DNA from: Diplonema papillatum
Taxonomy: Eukaryota > Euglenozoa > Diplonemea > Diplonemida > Diplonemidae
Reading direction: 5' to 3'
DNA: 64,000 bases
Assembly (NCBI GenBank): GCA_030068145.1
Contig: JAPJBO010000962.1
Location: forward strand, 1-64,000
Shown: piece after piece, positions 10,715-21,900 of the stretch
How the letters are laid out: every line of letters begins with the position of its first letter
How positions within the stretch are numbered: position 1 is the first letter of the stretch
Translations under genes and position numbers: made by a program
Notes under the pieces: model-generated
What the model saw: only the letters and a program-made list of their open reading frames with translations
The model's database searches: none
What the model was told of the DNA's origin: nothing

Positions 10715-11560
10715 CGCCGGTAAAGACCGGCGCGCAGCGAGACTAGAGGCAGCAGTTAAAGTTCGGGAGACAGTAAAGTTCGGGCGAAGCAAAGCAAAGC
10801 TCGGGAGAAAGCAAAGCGGGCAAAGCGAAGTTCTGGCGGAGCAAGTTCGGGCGATGCAAAGTTCTGGTGAAGCAAAGTTCTGGTCAAGCTAAGCTCTGGC
10901 GAAGCAAAGTTCGGGTGAAGCAAAGCAAAGTTCGAGCGAAGCTAAGTCAAAGCAAAGTTCGGGTGAAGCTAAGTTCCGGTGAAGCTAAGTTCGGCGAAGC
11001 TAAGTCAGCAGCAAAGTTCGGGTGAAGCTAAGTTCTGGGAAGGCTAAGTTCTGGTGAAAGCAAAGTTCGGGTGAAGCAAAGCAAAGTTCGGGCGAACCTA
11101 AGTTCTGGTGGAGCTAAGTTCGGCGAAGCAAGGCAGAGTTCGGGTGAGGCTAAGTTCCGGTGAAGCAAAGTTCGGGCGAAACAACGTTCGGGCGAAACAA
11201 AGTTCGGGTGAAGCTAAGTTCCGGGGAAGTTCTGGTGAAGCAAAGTTCTGGTGAAAGCACAGTTCGGGCGAAGCAAAGCAAAGTTCGGGCGAAGCTAAGT
11301 TCTGGTCAAGCTAAGCTCGGCGAAGCAAAGCAAAGTTCGGGCGATGCTAAGTTCTGGTGAAGTCAAGTTCCGGCGAAGCTAAGTCAAAGCAAAGTTCGGG
11401 GGAAGCTAAGTTCTGGTGAAGTCAAGTTCCGGCGAAGCTAAGTCAAAGCAAAGTTCGGGGGAAGCTAAGTTCTGGTAAGGCTAAGTTCCGTCCGGGCCTG
11501 AAGTATGCAACCTACCCGGTGCCAAATCACGGGTCAAGAAAACCCCGGAGCAAGGGAATG
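10715..11560 (-). repeat. Minisatellite arm, inverted copy of 7190-8155
   Basis: Units such as GCAAAGTTCGGGCGAAGC and AAGTTCTGGTGAAGC tile 10745-11490 and are the reverse complement of the left array. The flanking head (11480-11545) and tail (10715-10760) match the other copies inverted, which defines a family with head, array and tail. Confidence 0.9.
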
Positions 11561-12021
11561 GACCAAAAACCAAGGAGAACCAAGAAAAGGTCCTCGGCGG
11601 GGTTACGTTGAAATCCCCGGTCACAACCAGTGGCACCCACCCGAGACTCGAAGCCTCCCGGTGCACTGGCGCGATGACTTCTCCTCTCTGGCGCAGCCTT
11701 CCGAATGCGCGCAAAGAGAGAATGCGTGCAAGAATCGGTTCCGTTTGGCCGTGTGCACCCACCTCTGGTTCGGTGACGGTTTCCCGACCAAGCAGGCCGG
11801 TCGGTTTCTTTGCAAAGACCGCAACCCCCGCTCCCGCTATTCACGGTGATACTTTGCCCTTCCGATCAAGCCGTTCCAACACGGTTCGCCCCCGCAGAGA
11901 CTTCCAGCGTCGCCGTCCTCGAATTCCCGCTGACTCCAATCGGTGGGTCTCCTACCGCCAGGCACTTTTTGATAGTTAATTTTGGGTCAGAATTTTTGTC
12001 AGCGGCCATAGCTTTTTTTGC
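11561..12021. other. Stretch without a recognisable gene
   Basis: Short open frames on both strands show no family motif. It sits between the array head and the tRNA-like end of the repeat and is probably its internal sequence. Confidence 0.5.
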
Positions 12022-12095
12022 CCCTGGAAATTGACACCGTGATGGCAGAGTGAACGGCGCCAGGATTTAGGGCTGGAGTTCCCGGGTTCGGCCCA
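12022..12095 (+). other. tRNA-like sequence at the outer end of the inverted repeat copy
   Basis: GACACCGTGATGGCAGAGTG at 12034-12053 carries the A-box and CCCGGGTTCGGCCC at 12081-12094 the B-box. It matches 7066-7152 in inverted orientation and is shortened between the boxes. It reads as a tRNA-derived terminus of a dispersed repeat. Confidence 0.4.
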
Positions 12096-13055
12096 CGTCG
12101 TCGGCGGCGATGTTGTGCATACTGCTCGGGATGTACGTGAAAACTGTTCTGCTGACGGAGCTCCGAATACGAGAAGACAGGGACACGGGGTCCACACATT
12201 CACCACATCTTTCTAGCAGTAAAAATGTGCGACAAACACCGGATGACGCAGGGCGCCACGTGTAAGACGACAGCGGACTGTCTAGATCACGAGATGCCGA
12301 CGTGCAGCAGCTGCAAGAAACACGCCGACCTGAGGAGTCCTTCTGAAGATATGGCAAGGCTGCAGGAAAGGGCATCGCCGGGCGGCCGTGGCGAGGAGAA
12401 GAAGCGACAGCGAAGAAGATGAAGGCGAGAAGGCGCGGAAGAGCGGGAACCAGGTAGGAAAGACGGCACCGATGCGAGCGAAGAAGCGGCTAGCGACCTC
12501 CGCGTTCGCAACCAAGCTTTGATCCAGCCGGCGTAACGGACCCGCCGAAGCGCAGCCGAGGAAGCTGAGCGGGCATAGGACTCCACAGAACACAACACGG
12601 CCATCGCCCAAGCGCCGTGAAGAAACAGCTATCGATGCACAACCGATGAAGCTGGACGAGCAGTCGAATGAGAAGCGAAGCACCAAGCGCGCGCCTGAAC
12701 GCGACAATCAAGACGAGCTGAAGAGGCGAAACCATGACACATGACGTGCCGAGAGGAAACCGCGACGCCGATGCAGATAATCGCCACAGATTATTTGCAT
12801 TCTGACCCAAACTATCTGTGACGGTTGCGGTCTCCCCGTCCGAAACCGGTGGTTTCGTGTGTCACTGCGGCTCAGAGTGAAGGCGCCCCGCTCGCTTCTG
12901 CGCGCGCCCTCACCTCTGCCTGCTCGGGGCGAGTCTGTATTTCTCTTCGACGAGGGCCAGCGACGGATCCAGGCACGTATGAACGACCTTTGCTTGATCC
13001 GTCAGTGGTCGCGTGTGGGAAGGTCGTTCATGCGGCATGCCGACGAGGAGTATAT
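12096..13055. other. Stretch without a supported gene
   Basis: A short plus-strand frame at 12225-12422 begins with ATG and is Cys/His-rich (MCDKHRMTQG..., later CSSCKKHADL), but it ends in low-complexity basic residues and has no family match I know. I do not call it. Nothing else stands out. Confidence 0.5.
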
Positions 13056-13356
13056 GGTACGATGCCAAACCCCCCCCCAGGCATCTTGTTAAGAACCATC
13101 CATCCATCCATCAGCCGGCTGACCCCCCCCCCCCCCCCTCAGGCTATTTTCACTGTGGAGGGGGGAGACGCTACCTGTCACACTCTAAGGTGGTCACCAC
13201 GGTGGGCGGTCAGAAAAAAAAAATTTTTTTTTTGCCCCAAATACCCCAAATACCACACTTTGGAAAAATTTTGTGGGCCCACTTTTGGCAGGGAATTTTG
13301 ACCATTTCACCTTAGAGAATTTGACCACCCAGCCTCCAAGGCAACTGCACTGTAGA

Positions 13357-13373
13357 GGGGGGGGGGGGGGGGG
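13357..13373 (+). repeat. 17-bp G homopolymer
   Basis: Uninterrupted G-run inside the left arm of the foldback element. Other C- and G-tracts of 9 to 18 lie at 13070, 13122, 13428 and 14874. They are hot spots for slippage and assembly error. Confidence 0.9.
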
Positions 13374-13959
13374 TCTGGTTTATCCGGCCATCCGGCCAAA
13401 GTGGCTGATCCTTAACAAGAGCGCTGCCCCCCCCCCCTTTGCACTAATAAAAAAATTTTTGATGTCACCCCATACTGGCCCCGAAACCCCACTTGTGTGG
13501 CCCAAAACGGTTCCCAAACGGTTTTTGGCGGGCTGAGTCGAGGTAAAGGGGTCTCTGAAGGCCCACGAATAGGCCCAGGTGGGCCCAGGTGGGCCCCGGA
13601 GCGGGCACTCAGTGCGAGGGGGGGTGCCCCCAAAATGGGGTCATTTTCAAAGCCTCGCCACTTCTCAAGCTAGTCAAACACCTTCTGGCCTCCAGCGGGA
13701 AACCCAGACTACACAACGACAAGATCGGCTGTGTTCCGCTGTAGATAGCCACCAGCGGGTCCTCTTGAAGCCGAAGAATGTTCTCAGGGGTCTCAGATAG
13801 CCCTACTTGGCCACCCCGCCTGCAGCGCCTGCGGTGGGCAGGCACACCTTGTAAATAGAGTGGGTGCAGCAGGTGCACCCTGCCTAGAATCCGGCTTTAC
13901 CAGCAATACGAATTAAGAATACAGGTTGACCCAGGAAAACGGAAACTAAGAGAGGGAAA

Positions 13960-14304
13960 ATGCCAAAGATCACGGGTCTGGAGTTCGTGGAGTCATCGGT
14001 GAGAGCAATGCAGAAGTTGTCGCCGTTTCATGAGGAAACGAGACGTGGTCAGTCCATGCAGAGACGACTCGTAGCCAGCAGGACCTTTTGCGAAAAGGTC
14101 TCTGCTGAGGACCTGATCGGTTTATTTCTCGCCCTAATGACAGAGGAGGAGAACGTTGACATCTGGAAGCGCCTTTCTGGTAGGCTTTCAGAAGCCTTCA
14201 ACAGCCTTGACGACGAGGCGAGCCGGCGACGCATCGTGAGCGGTTTGGACTGGGCACGTGCCCGGTACAGGGCTGTTGGAATGGTCGTGGGTGACAATCT
14301 CTGA
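13960..14304 (+). CDS. Small helical protein of unknown function carried by the foldback element
   Basis: 114 codons from ATG 13960 to TGA 14304, centred between the long inverted repeats. Composition is that of a soluble, mainly helical protein: charged, few Gly/Pro, heptad-like segments such as LIGLFLALMTEEENVDIWKR and RLSEAFNSLDDEASRRR. It has no signal peptide, membrane segment or Cys motif. I do not recognise a family. ATG lies 60 bases inside the element core, and the stop is followed by about 120 bases before the right inverted repeat. An intact frame inside an otherwise repetitive element argues that it is or was expressed. It could be a DNA-binding accessory factor or a captured host gene; neither is shown. 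Confidence 0.5.
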   Translation: MPKITGLEFVESSVRAMQKLSPFHEETRRGQSMQRRLVASRTFCEKVSAEDLIGLFLALMTEEENVDIWKRLSGRLSEAFNSLDDEASRRRIVSGLDWARARYRAVGMVVGDNL

Positions 14305-14902
14305 AAGAACCGGGGAAAGGCTGCCGAGATTGGCGTTGGCGGGGGAGTCCTCATCTTGGTTCTTTTGCATTTTTCCACCTTATATTCTGCGTTTTCCTTG
14401 TAAGCACTGTGTTCTCAAAAGCGGGTGAAGCCGGATTCTAGGCAGGGTGCACTTGCATACCACACATTCTAAGCGTGTGCCTGCCCACTGCTGGCGCTGC
14501 ACACATGGGGCTAACTGTGACCCCCGAGAGCACTCTTCGGCTTCAAGAGGACCCGCTGGTGGCTATCTACGGCTGAACACAGCCGATCTTGTCGTTTTGA
14601 AGTCTGGGTTTCCCGCTGGAGGCCAGAAAGTGTTTGACTAGCTTGAGTAGTGGCGAGGCCCGAAAATGACCCCATTTTGGGGGGCTCTCCCCCTCGCGCT
14701 GAGTGCCCGCTCCGGGGCCCACCTGGGCCCACCTGGGCCTATTCGTGGGCCTTCAGAGACCCCTTTACCTCGACTCAGCCCGCCAAAAACCGTTTGGGAA
14801 CCGTTTTGGGCCACACAAGTGGGGTTTCGGGGCCAGTATGGGGTGACATCAAAATTTTTTTTATTAGTGCAAAGGGGGGGGGGGGGTTGGCATCGTCTCA
14901 TA

Positions 14903-15420
14903 TCGTTTCGGGTCTGCTGCCCCGCGTCTAGATCGCCTTCCGGGGGCAGAAAGCGCCAGGAATCGCCCGCCGGACGTTGCAGAAATGCACAAGGGAGGAG
15001 ATCAGCTTGTCGGTGGCGGTTGGAAGGCCACGCGGGCGAGCTCCAACGCAATGAGCGTAATCGGCTCGTGCACAGCTCGCCCGACACGCTAGCCTGCGGA
15101 GGTGGTCGCTACTGATTGGGGGTCTTCATCTCATTCCGCGTTGGGGTTCCGGCGCGGGGTCGTTCGCCAGCTTGCTCGAAAGTAATTCGTCAGCTCGTCC
15201 CATGGGCGGCCTCCTACGAGACGCCATCACAGTGCACAAAACAAAATGGAGGGAGATCGTATAACGTTTAGATAGAACAGTGCGTCTCATGCATGTTTGA
15301 TGCTGGCGAAGAAGATGGTAAATAGAAGGAGGAAGAGGGGAGGGTGAAAAGACTGGAGAAAAAGGTCGGTATTTTTTCTTTGCAGTGAACCGATGACAGT
15401 TCGCCTGCGGGCGGATGATC
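14903..15420. other. Region downstream of RagC/D exon 3; nothing recognised
   Basis: Expected to hold the 3' end or a further intron of the RagC/D gene. I looked on the minus strand for the missing C-terminal strand of the Rag roadblock domain (LxLVxI pattern) and did not find it. Confidence 0.4.
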
Positions 15421-15974
15421 TCAGGTACACACCTGCTTCGAGTCCAGCCGAATGACCGTGCACGACTCGCTGTCGAAAGGGAAGGCCGAGCCGCTGTCTT
15501 CCGGCCCGCCGGGCTTGTAGAGGTCCTGCGGCGAGAGCGCGGCATCGTCACCGTCTACTGATTCTTCGTCAGCGGCCCTCGGCTGCGGGCAGCCGTAGAT
15601 CGCGCTGATGTCGATAGCAACGTCGATCATGTCGAAGCAGACTTCGTACATTTGCGCCGTCACTCCCTCGTCCTGGGCGACGTAGATCTTGCTCAACACG
15701 TCGAACAGGTACGCCTTCTCCATGCCGCAGCGCGTGACCAGCATTCCGAGCAACGCGGTGATACAATCGTGGAGGTGCCCGATAACTCGTTGCACAACCT
15801 TCGAAAACGCGTCGAACACGCTGTGGTCGTAAATGCTCGTCATGTGGTAGTGCACCGCTGTCGCCACAAACGAGCGCACGTCGAACTGCGCTAGGACCTC
15901 ATCTGTCTTTGCCCGGTCACGGATTTGGATGTTGAGCTCCTCTTCCACAAACCGCTTGACATCCAGATGCTTCT
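15421..15974 (-). CDS. RagC/D exon 3 (C-terminal roadblock domain)
   Basis: Starts in phase 1 after ACGCAG. Encodes KHLDVKRFVEEELNIQ, then the conserved TSIYDHSVFDAFSK, LVTRCGMEKAYLFDV and YEVCFDMIDVAIDISAIYG, ending ESCTVIRLDSKQ. This is 14 kb from exon 2 yet phase- and family-consistent with it. Confidence 0.9.
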
Positions 15975-18900
15975 CTGCGTGGGATTGTGTGTTATTCAGG
16001 GTCTTGAGACGTATATGGCCTCTTCTGTCTTTGCCCCGGTGGGAAAGGAGATAAGACGTCACCGCTTGACCGTAGAGCTTACTGATTTCCGGTCCACGCA
16101 AGCTAAGAGACACAACGACGATGTCTGACGACGGCCATTCTTCCCAAGCTGGGTCACGATCCAGCCTCGTCCCTTGTGGGCCCAACGGTTCCTCGTCGGG
16201 CCGACACAACACGCCAAGGATGAGTGTTCGGCTGCCGGTACCTTTCTGCTCGGGGCCGATGCGAGGATTGCGAAAAAGGAACGCGCGAGCATCCCGCAAC
16301 CCGGATGCAAGAAACGCGCAGCAGAGAGCGGAATACCAACGAGTTGCAAGACCAGGCGACCAAAAGAAGGAGGCGGGTACGACGGGTTAAATAATCTGGC
16401 ACAGTGGGTTCCCACACTCAAATTCCTACTTACAAGCAACCGATGATGCAGAAAGGAGTGGGGTTTACGATTTCGGTTGCGTTCCGGTGGATGCCTGGCT
16501 ACTTCTTTGAACACACACAATGGTGATTCGTCGTGCTCAGCGTTTCTTGGCGTTATGTTCTCGGGAATGTTCTTGGCGCGAATAATTGAGTGTGAATGCA
16601 CCTCTTAGGCAAACGGTAGAGAAATGTGGTGGATAGTGTACCCCTCGCTAGAGAGCTACAGGTTAGACGGTAATTCTGGCGTTTTTAATTCTGGCGGATT
16701 TGGCTGTCCGCCTCGAAGGCCGAATGAAGGTGCGCCGTGACCGCAAATACAGCTACCTCGCCTCTGCGCCTGATGCAGTTTCGAAGGAGCAGGTTGTGAA
16801 GTCCTGGGGTGCGGCAGGGCTTCTTCGTGCCGTGTGGAACGATGTGCCCCCCTCCACCCCCTCACTATCTACTACGACCAATACCGGCGGCTCGCCGAGC
16901 TTGACATTGAGGAAGCCGAACCGATGGGTCCAGACAACGAGGCCGACGAAGAAAGACCGGCTGCAAGTGAGCCTTTGGGCACCGATCAGCCTCCCGCGAG
17001 CGCGCCTGCTGTTAGAACAAGCCAGTCTGTTTCTCGGCGGCAACACAGAACGGCAGACGCTGCAACCCCCGTGGCTGCTGGCCATCAGCCCTTTGTGCTT
17101 GTGGTGAGAAAAGGAAGGCCCAAGCAAGAGAATCTAACTAACGACCAGCGCAAAGCAGCGCACCGTGCGCACACGGCAGCAAAAAAAGCGCAGAAGCGCC
17201 CGAGAACGGCCGGACTCCAAACATTTGGTTTTGGGGCTCCCCCAGCCAAGAGACGTCTGGCCGACATCGATTGACGAACCAGAACACGCTTTCCCTCACT
17301 ACCCACTTGTTAAATGATCACTCTAATTGAGCGCTAATCTGGTCATGTAACAGGTGAACTACGGACACACAGTGTTGGCCTTCTGTGTTTTTTTGATGAA
17401 AAACGCCCACCCGCCAGCATAGCCCTCCCTTTCCCCCTCACGCGTTACTGCATTATTTTTCGTTTCTTGAACGTTGCTCTTCTTTTCTGTACAAACCCCT
17501 CGTGTGCCTTCTACTGTACCGTTTACCCACGGTACCAATCACCACGATGCCATTTTCCCTCCTCCTCCTCCGAAATAAATAATTAAATCAAAAAGGCCGA
17601 AAAATCAAAAAATCCCGGTCCGCCAGAAATAATAAGCATTTATTGGGAAAAATAAATTCCCTCTGGTGGAAATGGCTTGCGGAGCGTGACGATAAATTTC
17701 GTTTATTTTTTGACAGGATTCCGTTGTGTTTGCACAGGCCGGACAAATAAACGAATTTATTTTTTCCGATCTCGGAATTTATTTTGCGCCGCCAGCTATT
17801 TTCAGTCGAAACAAATAAATGAAATTTATTGTCCCTAGGGAAATAAATTCGTTTATTTTTCCGACTGAAAATAGCTGGCGGCGCAGAATAAGGTCGTAGG
17901 CAGAAACCTGTAGGGGAGACCCCTCGCAAAATTTTTTTTCTCCCTGTGGTGAGTGAAATCGCGTGTTTTGAGCTCGTTTTGAGTCTAATTCATCCTTTCT
18001 GATCCATATCAAGAACTCGACCGCAGCACTTGTCAGCAGCGCTCATCCAACAGTCCTACCCAGCACGACAGCACCTGTGCAGTCCTTCATGCAAGCGCCC
18101 ATGCAAGCAGCATCGTATGTTGTGAACTACAACGTCAACCTGCCGGGACTCCCCCAGTTGCAGCAGAACAACCAGGCACATTGATCTGTGACCTGTCACT
18201 TACAACAACTCCACTCCAACACAACTTACTGCTACGCAATGTCTCAGACACACAACGTTCTGCCGCGCACATTTGCTACGCAACGTTCTGCTAAACACCA
18301 ACGTAACTGCAAAGCAATATGCTCAACGTCTTACACAACGTTCTGCCGTGCACATTTGCTACGCAACGTTCTGCTAGACACCAACAAAACTGCAAAGCAG
18401 TGTGGTTTTCTTTCCATCCTCGGGAATTTAGTTTTCCCAATAAAATCATTTATTCGGCAATAATTTCCGCCAATTTTGCCTCGGTGTCGGTTTTAGTCCC
18501 TCGGGAGGCCCTCGGGGGGGTTTGCAACCCCTCGCCACTCGCTCCGCTCGTGGCTCGGGGTTGCAAACCCCCCCTCGGGCCTCCCTCGGGACTAAAACCG
18601 ACACCTCGGCAAAATAAACGGAAATTATCTTGCCGAATAAATGCTTATTATTCGGCCGAATAAATATCGTTTATTTCACCGAGGGGTCGTTTTTAGTCCC
18701 GAGGGAGGGTTTTCAACCCCGAGCCCCGAGCGGGAGCGAGGGGCGAGGGGTTGAAGACCCTCCCGAGGGACTAAAAACGACCCCGAGGTGAAATAAACGG
18801 TATTTATGGCCGAATAAATGATTTTAGGGTCACCTACCTTAGGGGCCTATGAACAATTTTTAATGACCTTAGGGGCCTAATCGGGGACCTTTAGGTCCTC

Positions 18901-21900
18901 AAAATGATTTAAAAATTTGTTGCCCATTGGGAACTTGTGCCGAAAATGTACTTCTCAAAAAAAAAAATTCCAAAAAATTTCCAAAAAAAATTCCAAAAAA
19001 AAATCCAAAAAAATTTCCAAAAAATTTCCAAAAAATTTTCCACAAACTCACAGGTGGGACGTCAAAGGAAGAGAAGACCACTGCTGATTGCTGCACACCA
19101 CGTAAAACACACATAACATGGGCTGTTCATTGAATTGACAAGCAAAGTGAATTTGCGTTCAAAGTGCAGAAAGCCGATGAACTTCCCCCAAGGCTCCACA
19201 AGGGTCATCCCACCCTATTCCGTTTTGTTAATGCCTGATCCATATGAGATTTGAGAGTGCAAGTTCACTTAGAGATCCGAGGTTTCGGAGGGAATAGCAC
19301 TCGACAGGCAAACACACCAGGAATTCAGGGACTGTCTCTTTGTCTGCTCTGGGACATTATTCTTCTACCGGCCGGTTCTTCAACCTGCACCGACCTGGAG
19401 CAAGTTTTCGAACTTTCTGGATGTTTTTCGGGCACCCTGTTGTGTTGGGTGCTAGTTGTGGGGTTGTTTTGTGGCTGCATTTTCGGTTCCTGAAGGATTT
19501 TAGAGAATTGCACTCTATACAGGTGAACCCTCCTGTTTTCACATTCTGTGACTGTGGCCGTTCTTCGAGCCTAATGTTCGCGTCCTGCTTAACCCCCGCC
19601 TCCTGTTGTTGGTTCTGTGTTCTTTCAAATTTTTTTCGAAATTTTTTTCGAAATTTTTTTCGAAATTTTTTTCGAAATTTTTTTCGAAATTTTTTTCGAA
19701 ATTTTTTTCGAAATTTTTTTCGAAATTTTTTTCGAAATTTTTTTCGAAATTTTTTTCGAAATTTTTTTCGAAATTTTTTTCGAAATTTTTTTCGAAATTT
19801 TTTTCGAAATTTTTTTCGAAATTTTTTTCGAAATTTTTTTCGAAATTTTTTTCGAAATTTTTTTCGAAATTTTTTTCGAAATTTTTTTCGAAATTTTTTT
19901 CGAAATTTTTTTCGAAATTTTTTTCGAAATTTTTTTCGAAATTTTTTTCGAAATTTTTTTCGAAATTTTTTTTCGAAATTTTTTTTCGAAATTTTTTTCG
20001 AAATTTTTTTCGAAACTTTTTTCGAAATTTTTTTCGAAATTTTTTTCGAATTTTTTTCGAATTTTTTTTCGAATTTTTTTTCGAATTTTTTTTCGAATTT
20101 CTTTTCGAATTTTTTTTCGAAATTTTTTGACAAGTACATTTTCGGCACAATTCCCAATGGACTAGGTGTTTAATTCAGCTAATCCCGAGCAAAGCCCCGG
20201 CAGGAGCGCGGATCTCCACCAAACCGGATCAGTCATTTGTTTCTGGTCTACTGTTTGGCTGGAGAGCGCCCTGCCACTGCTCGCCGGGACTGAATACCGA
20301 GTAGCAGAGCATGCGTGGGGGCATGCCAGGCTGATGCCTGAGGTACGAGCCGCGGTCCACCTGAGGGGGGCCGTCGCGCGCCGAGAGACGGTCGATCGGC
20401 TGGATCCAGCTGAGATTCATCCCGCCTAGTACTCGAAGTGCCATGCGGAGATCTGTCTGGCGCCTGACGAGCGCCAGGCCGAAGACGGCCAGGCTCGCTT
20501 CGGTTGAGATCCGCCGTGCCGCGTGCATGGCGTGAAGCTCGCCTGGTTGAGATCCGTCTACCCTGATCACCGACGTGTAGGCTCGCTTTGGTTGAGATCC
20601 GCCGTGCAGCGTGCACGGCGTGAAGCTCGCCTGGTTGAGATCCGTCTACCCTGATCACCGACGTGTAGGCTCGCTTTGGTTGAGATCCGCCGTGCAGCGT
20701 GCACGGCGTGAAGCTCGCCTGGTTGAGATCCGTTCCTGGTCACTGACGTGCAGGCTCCCTGTGGTTGAGATCCGCCGTGCAGCGTGCACGGCGTGAAGCT
20801 CGCCTGGTTGAGATCCGTCTACCCTGATCACCGACGTGTAGGCTCGCTTTGGTTGAGATCCGCCGTGCAGCGTGCACGGCGTGAAGCTCGCCTGGTTGAG
20901 ATCCGTCTACCCTGATCACCGACGTGTAGGCTCGCTTTGGTTGAGATCCGCCGTGCAGCGTGCACGGCGTGAAGCTCGCCTGGTTGAGATCCGTCCGGCC
21001 TGGTCACTGACGTGTAGGCTCCCTGTGGTTGAGATCCGCCGTGCCGCGTGCACGGCGTGAAGCTCGCCTGGTTGAGATCCGTCTACCCTGATCACCGACG
21101 TGTAGGCTCGCTTTGGTTGAGATCCGCCGTGCAGCGTGCACGGCGTGAAGCTCGCCTGGTTGAGATCCGTTCCTGGTCACTGACGTGCAGGCTCCCTGTG
21201 GTTGAGATCCGCCGTGCCGCGTGCACGGCGTGAAGCTCGCCTGGTTGAGATCCGTCTACCCTGATCACCGACGTGTAGGCTCGCTTTGGTTGAGATCCGC
21301 CGTGCAGCGTGCACGGCGTGAAGCTCGCCTGGTTGAGATCCGTTCCTGGTCACTGACGTGCAGGCTCCCTGTGGTTGAGATCCGCCGTGCCGCGTGCACG
21401 GCGTGAAGCTCGCCTGGTTGAGATCCGTTCCTGGTCACTGACGTGCAGGCTCCCTGTGGTTGAGATCCGCCGTGCCGCGTGCACGGCGTGAAGCTCGCCT
21501 GGTTGAGATCCGTCTACCCTGATCACCGACGTGTAGGCTCGCTTTGGTTGAGATCCGCCGTGCAGCGTGCACGGCGTGAAGCTCGCCTGGTTGAGATCCG
21601 TTCCTGGTCACTGACGTGCAGGCTCCCTGTGGTTGAGATCCGCCGTGCCGCGTGCACGGCGTGAAGCTCGCCTGGTTGAGATCCGTCTACCCTGATCACC
21701 GACGTGTAGGCTCGCTTTGGTTGAGATCCGCCGTGCAGCGTGCACGGCGTGAAGCTCGCCTGGTTGAGATCCGTTCCTGGTCACTGACGTGCAGGCTCCC
21801 TGTGGTTGAGATCCGCCGTGCCGCGTGCACGGCGTGAAGCTCGCCTGGTTGAGATCCGTCTACCCTGATCACCGACGTGTAGGCTCGCTTTGGTTGAGAT

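Larger units (their letters stand above)
13056..14902 (+). mobile_element. Foldback element with about 470-bp terminal inverted repeats and a passenger gene
   Basis: 13429-13898 and 14428-14890 are near-perfect inverted copies, for example CACTAATAAAAAAATTTTT at 13441 against its complement at 14855, GGGCCCACCTGGGCCCACCT at 14716 against 13570-13600, and GGTGCACCCTGCCTAG at 13873 against 14438. The outermost ACGATGCCAA plus C-run recurs inverted at both ends (13058 and 14893), with about 345 bp of extra C- and G-tract DNA in the left arm. The roughly 530-bp centre contains one gene. There is no transposase, so it is non-autonomous. Confidence 0.75.

Noticed and set aside
11481..11762. Minus-strand frame with VTGDFNVTP resembling an endonuclease motif
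   Set aside because: Only this short motif matches; the surroundings lack any other endonuclease box.
12225..12422. Small Cys/His-rich plus-strand frame
   Set aside because: Too short, low-complexity tail, no family or splice support.
15975..16299. Upstream extension of the RagC/D exon 3 frame (MRDARAFLF...)
   Set aside because: It precedes a good acceptor in phase with exon 2 and has no Rag similarity, so it is intron.
19340..20173. Long frames on both strands across 19.3-20.2 kb (FRNF, KKFE, FSKF repeats)
   Set aside because: They are translations of a 12-bp satellite that happens to lack stops in several frames.
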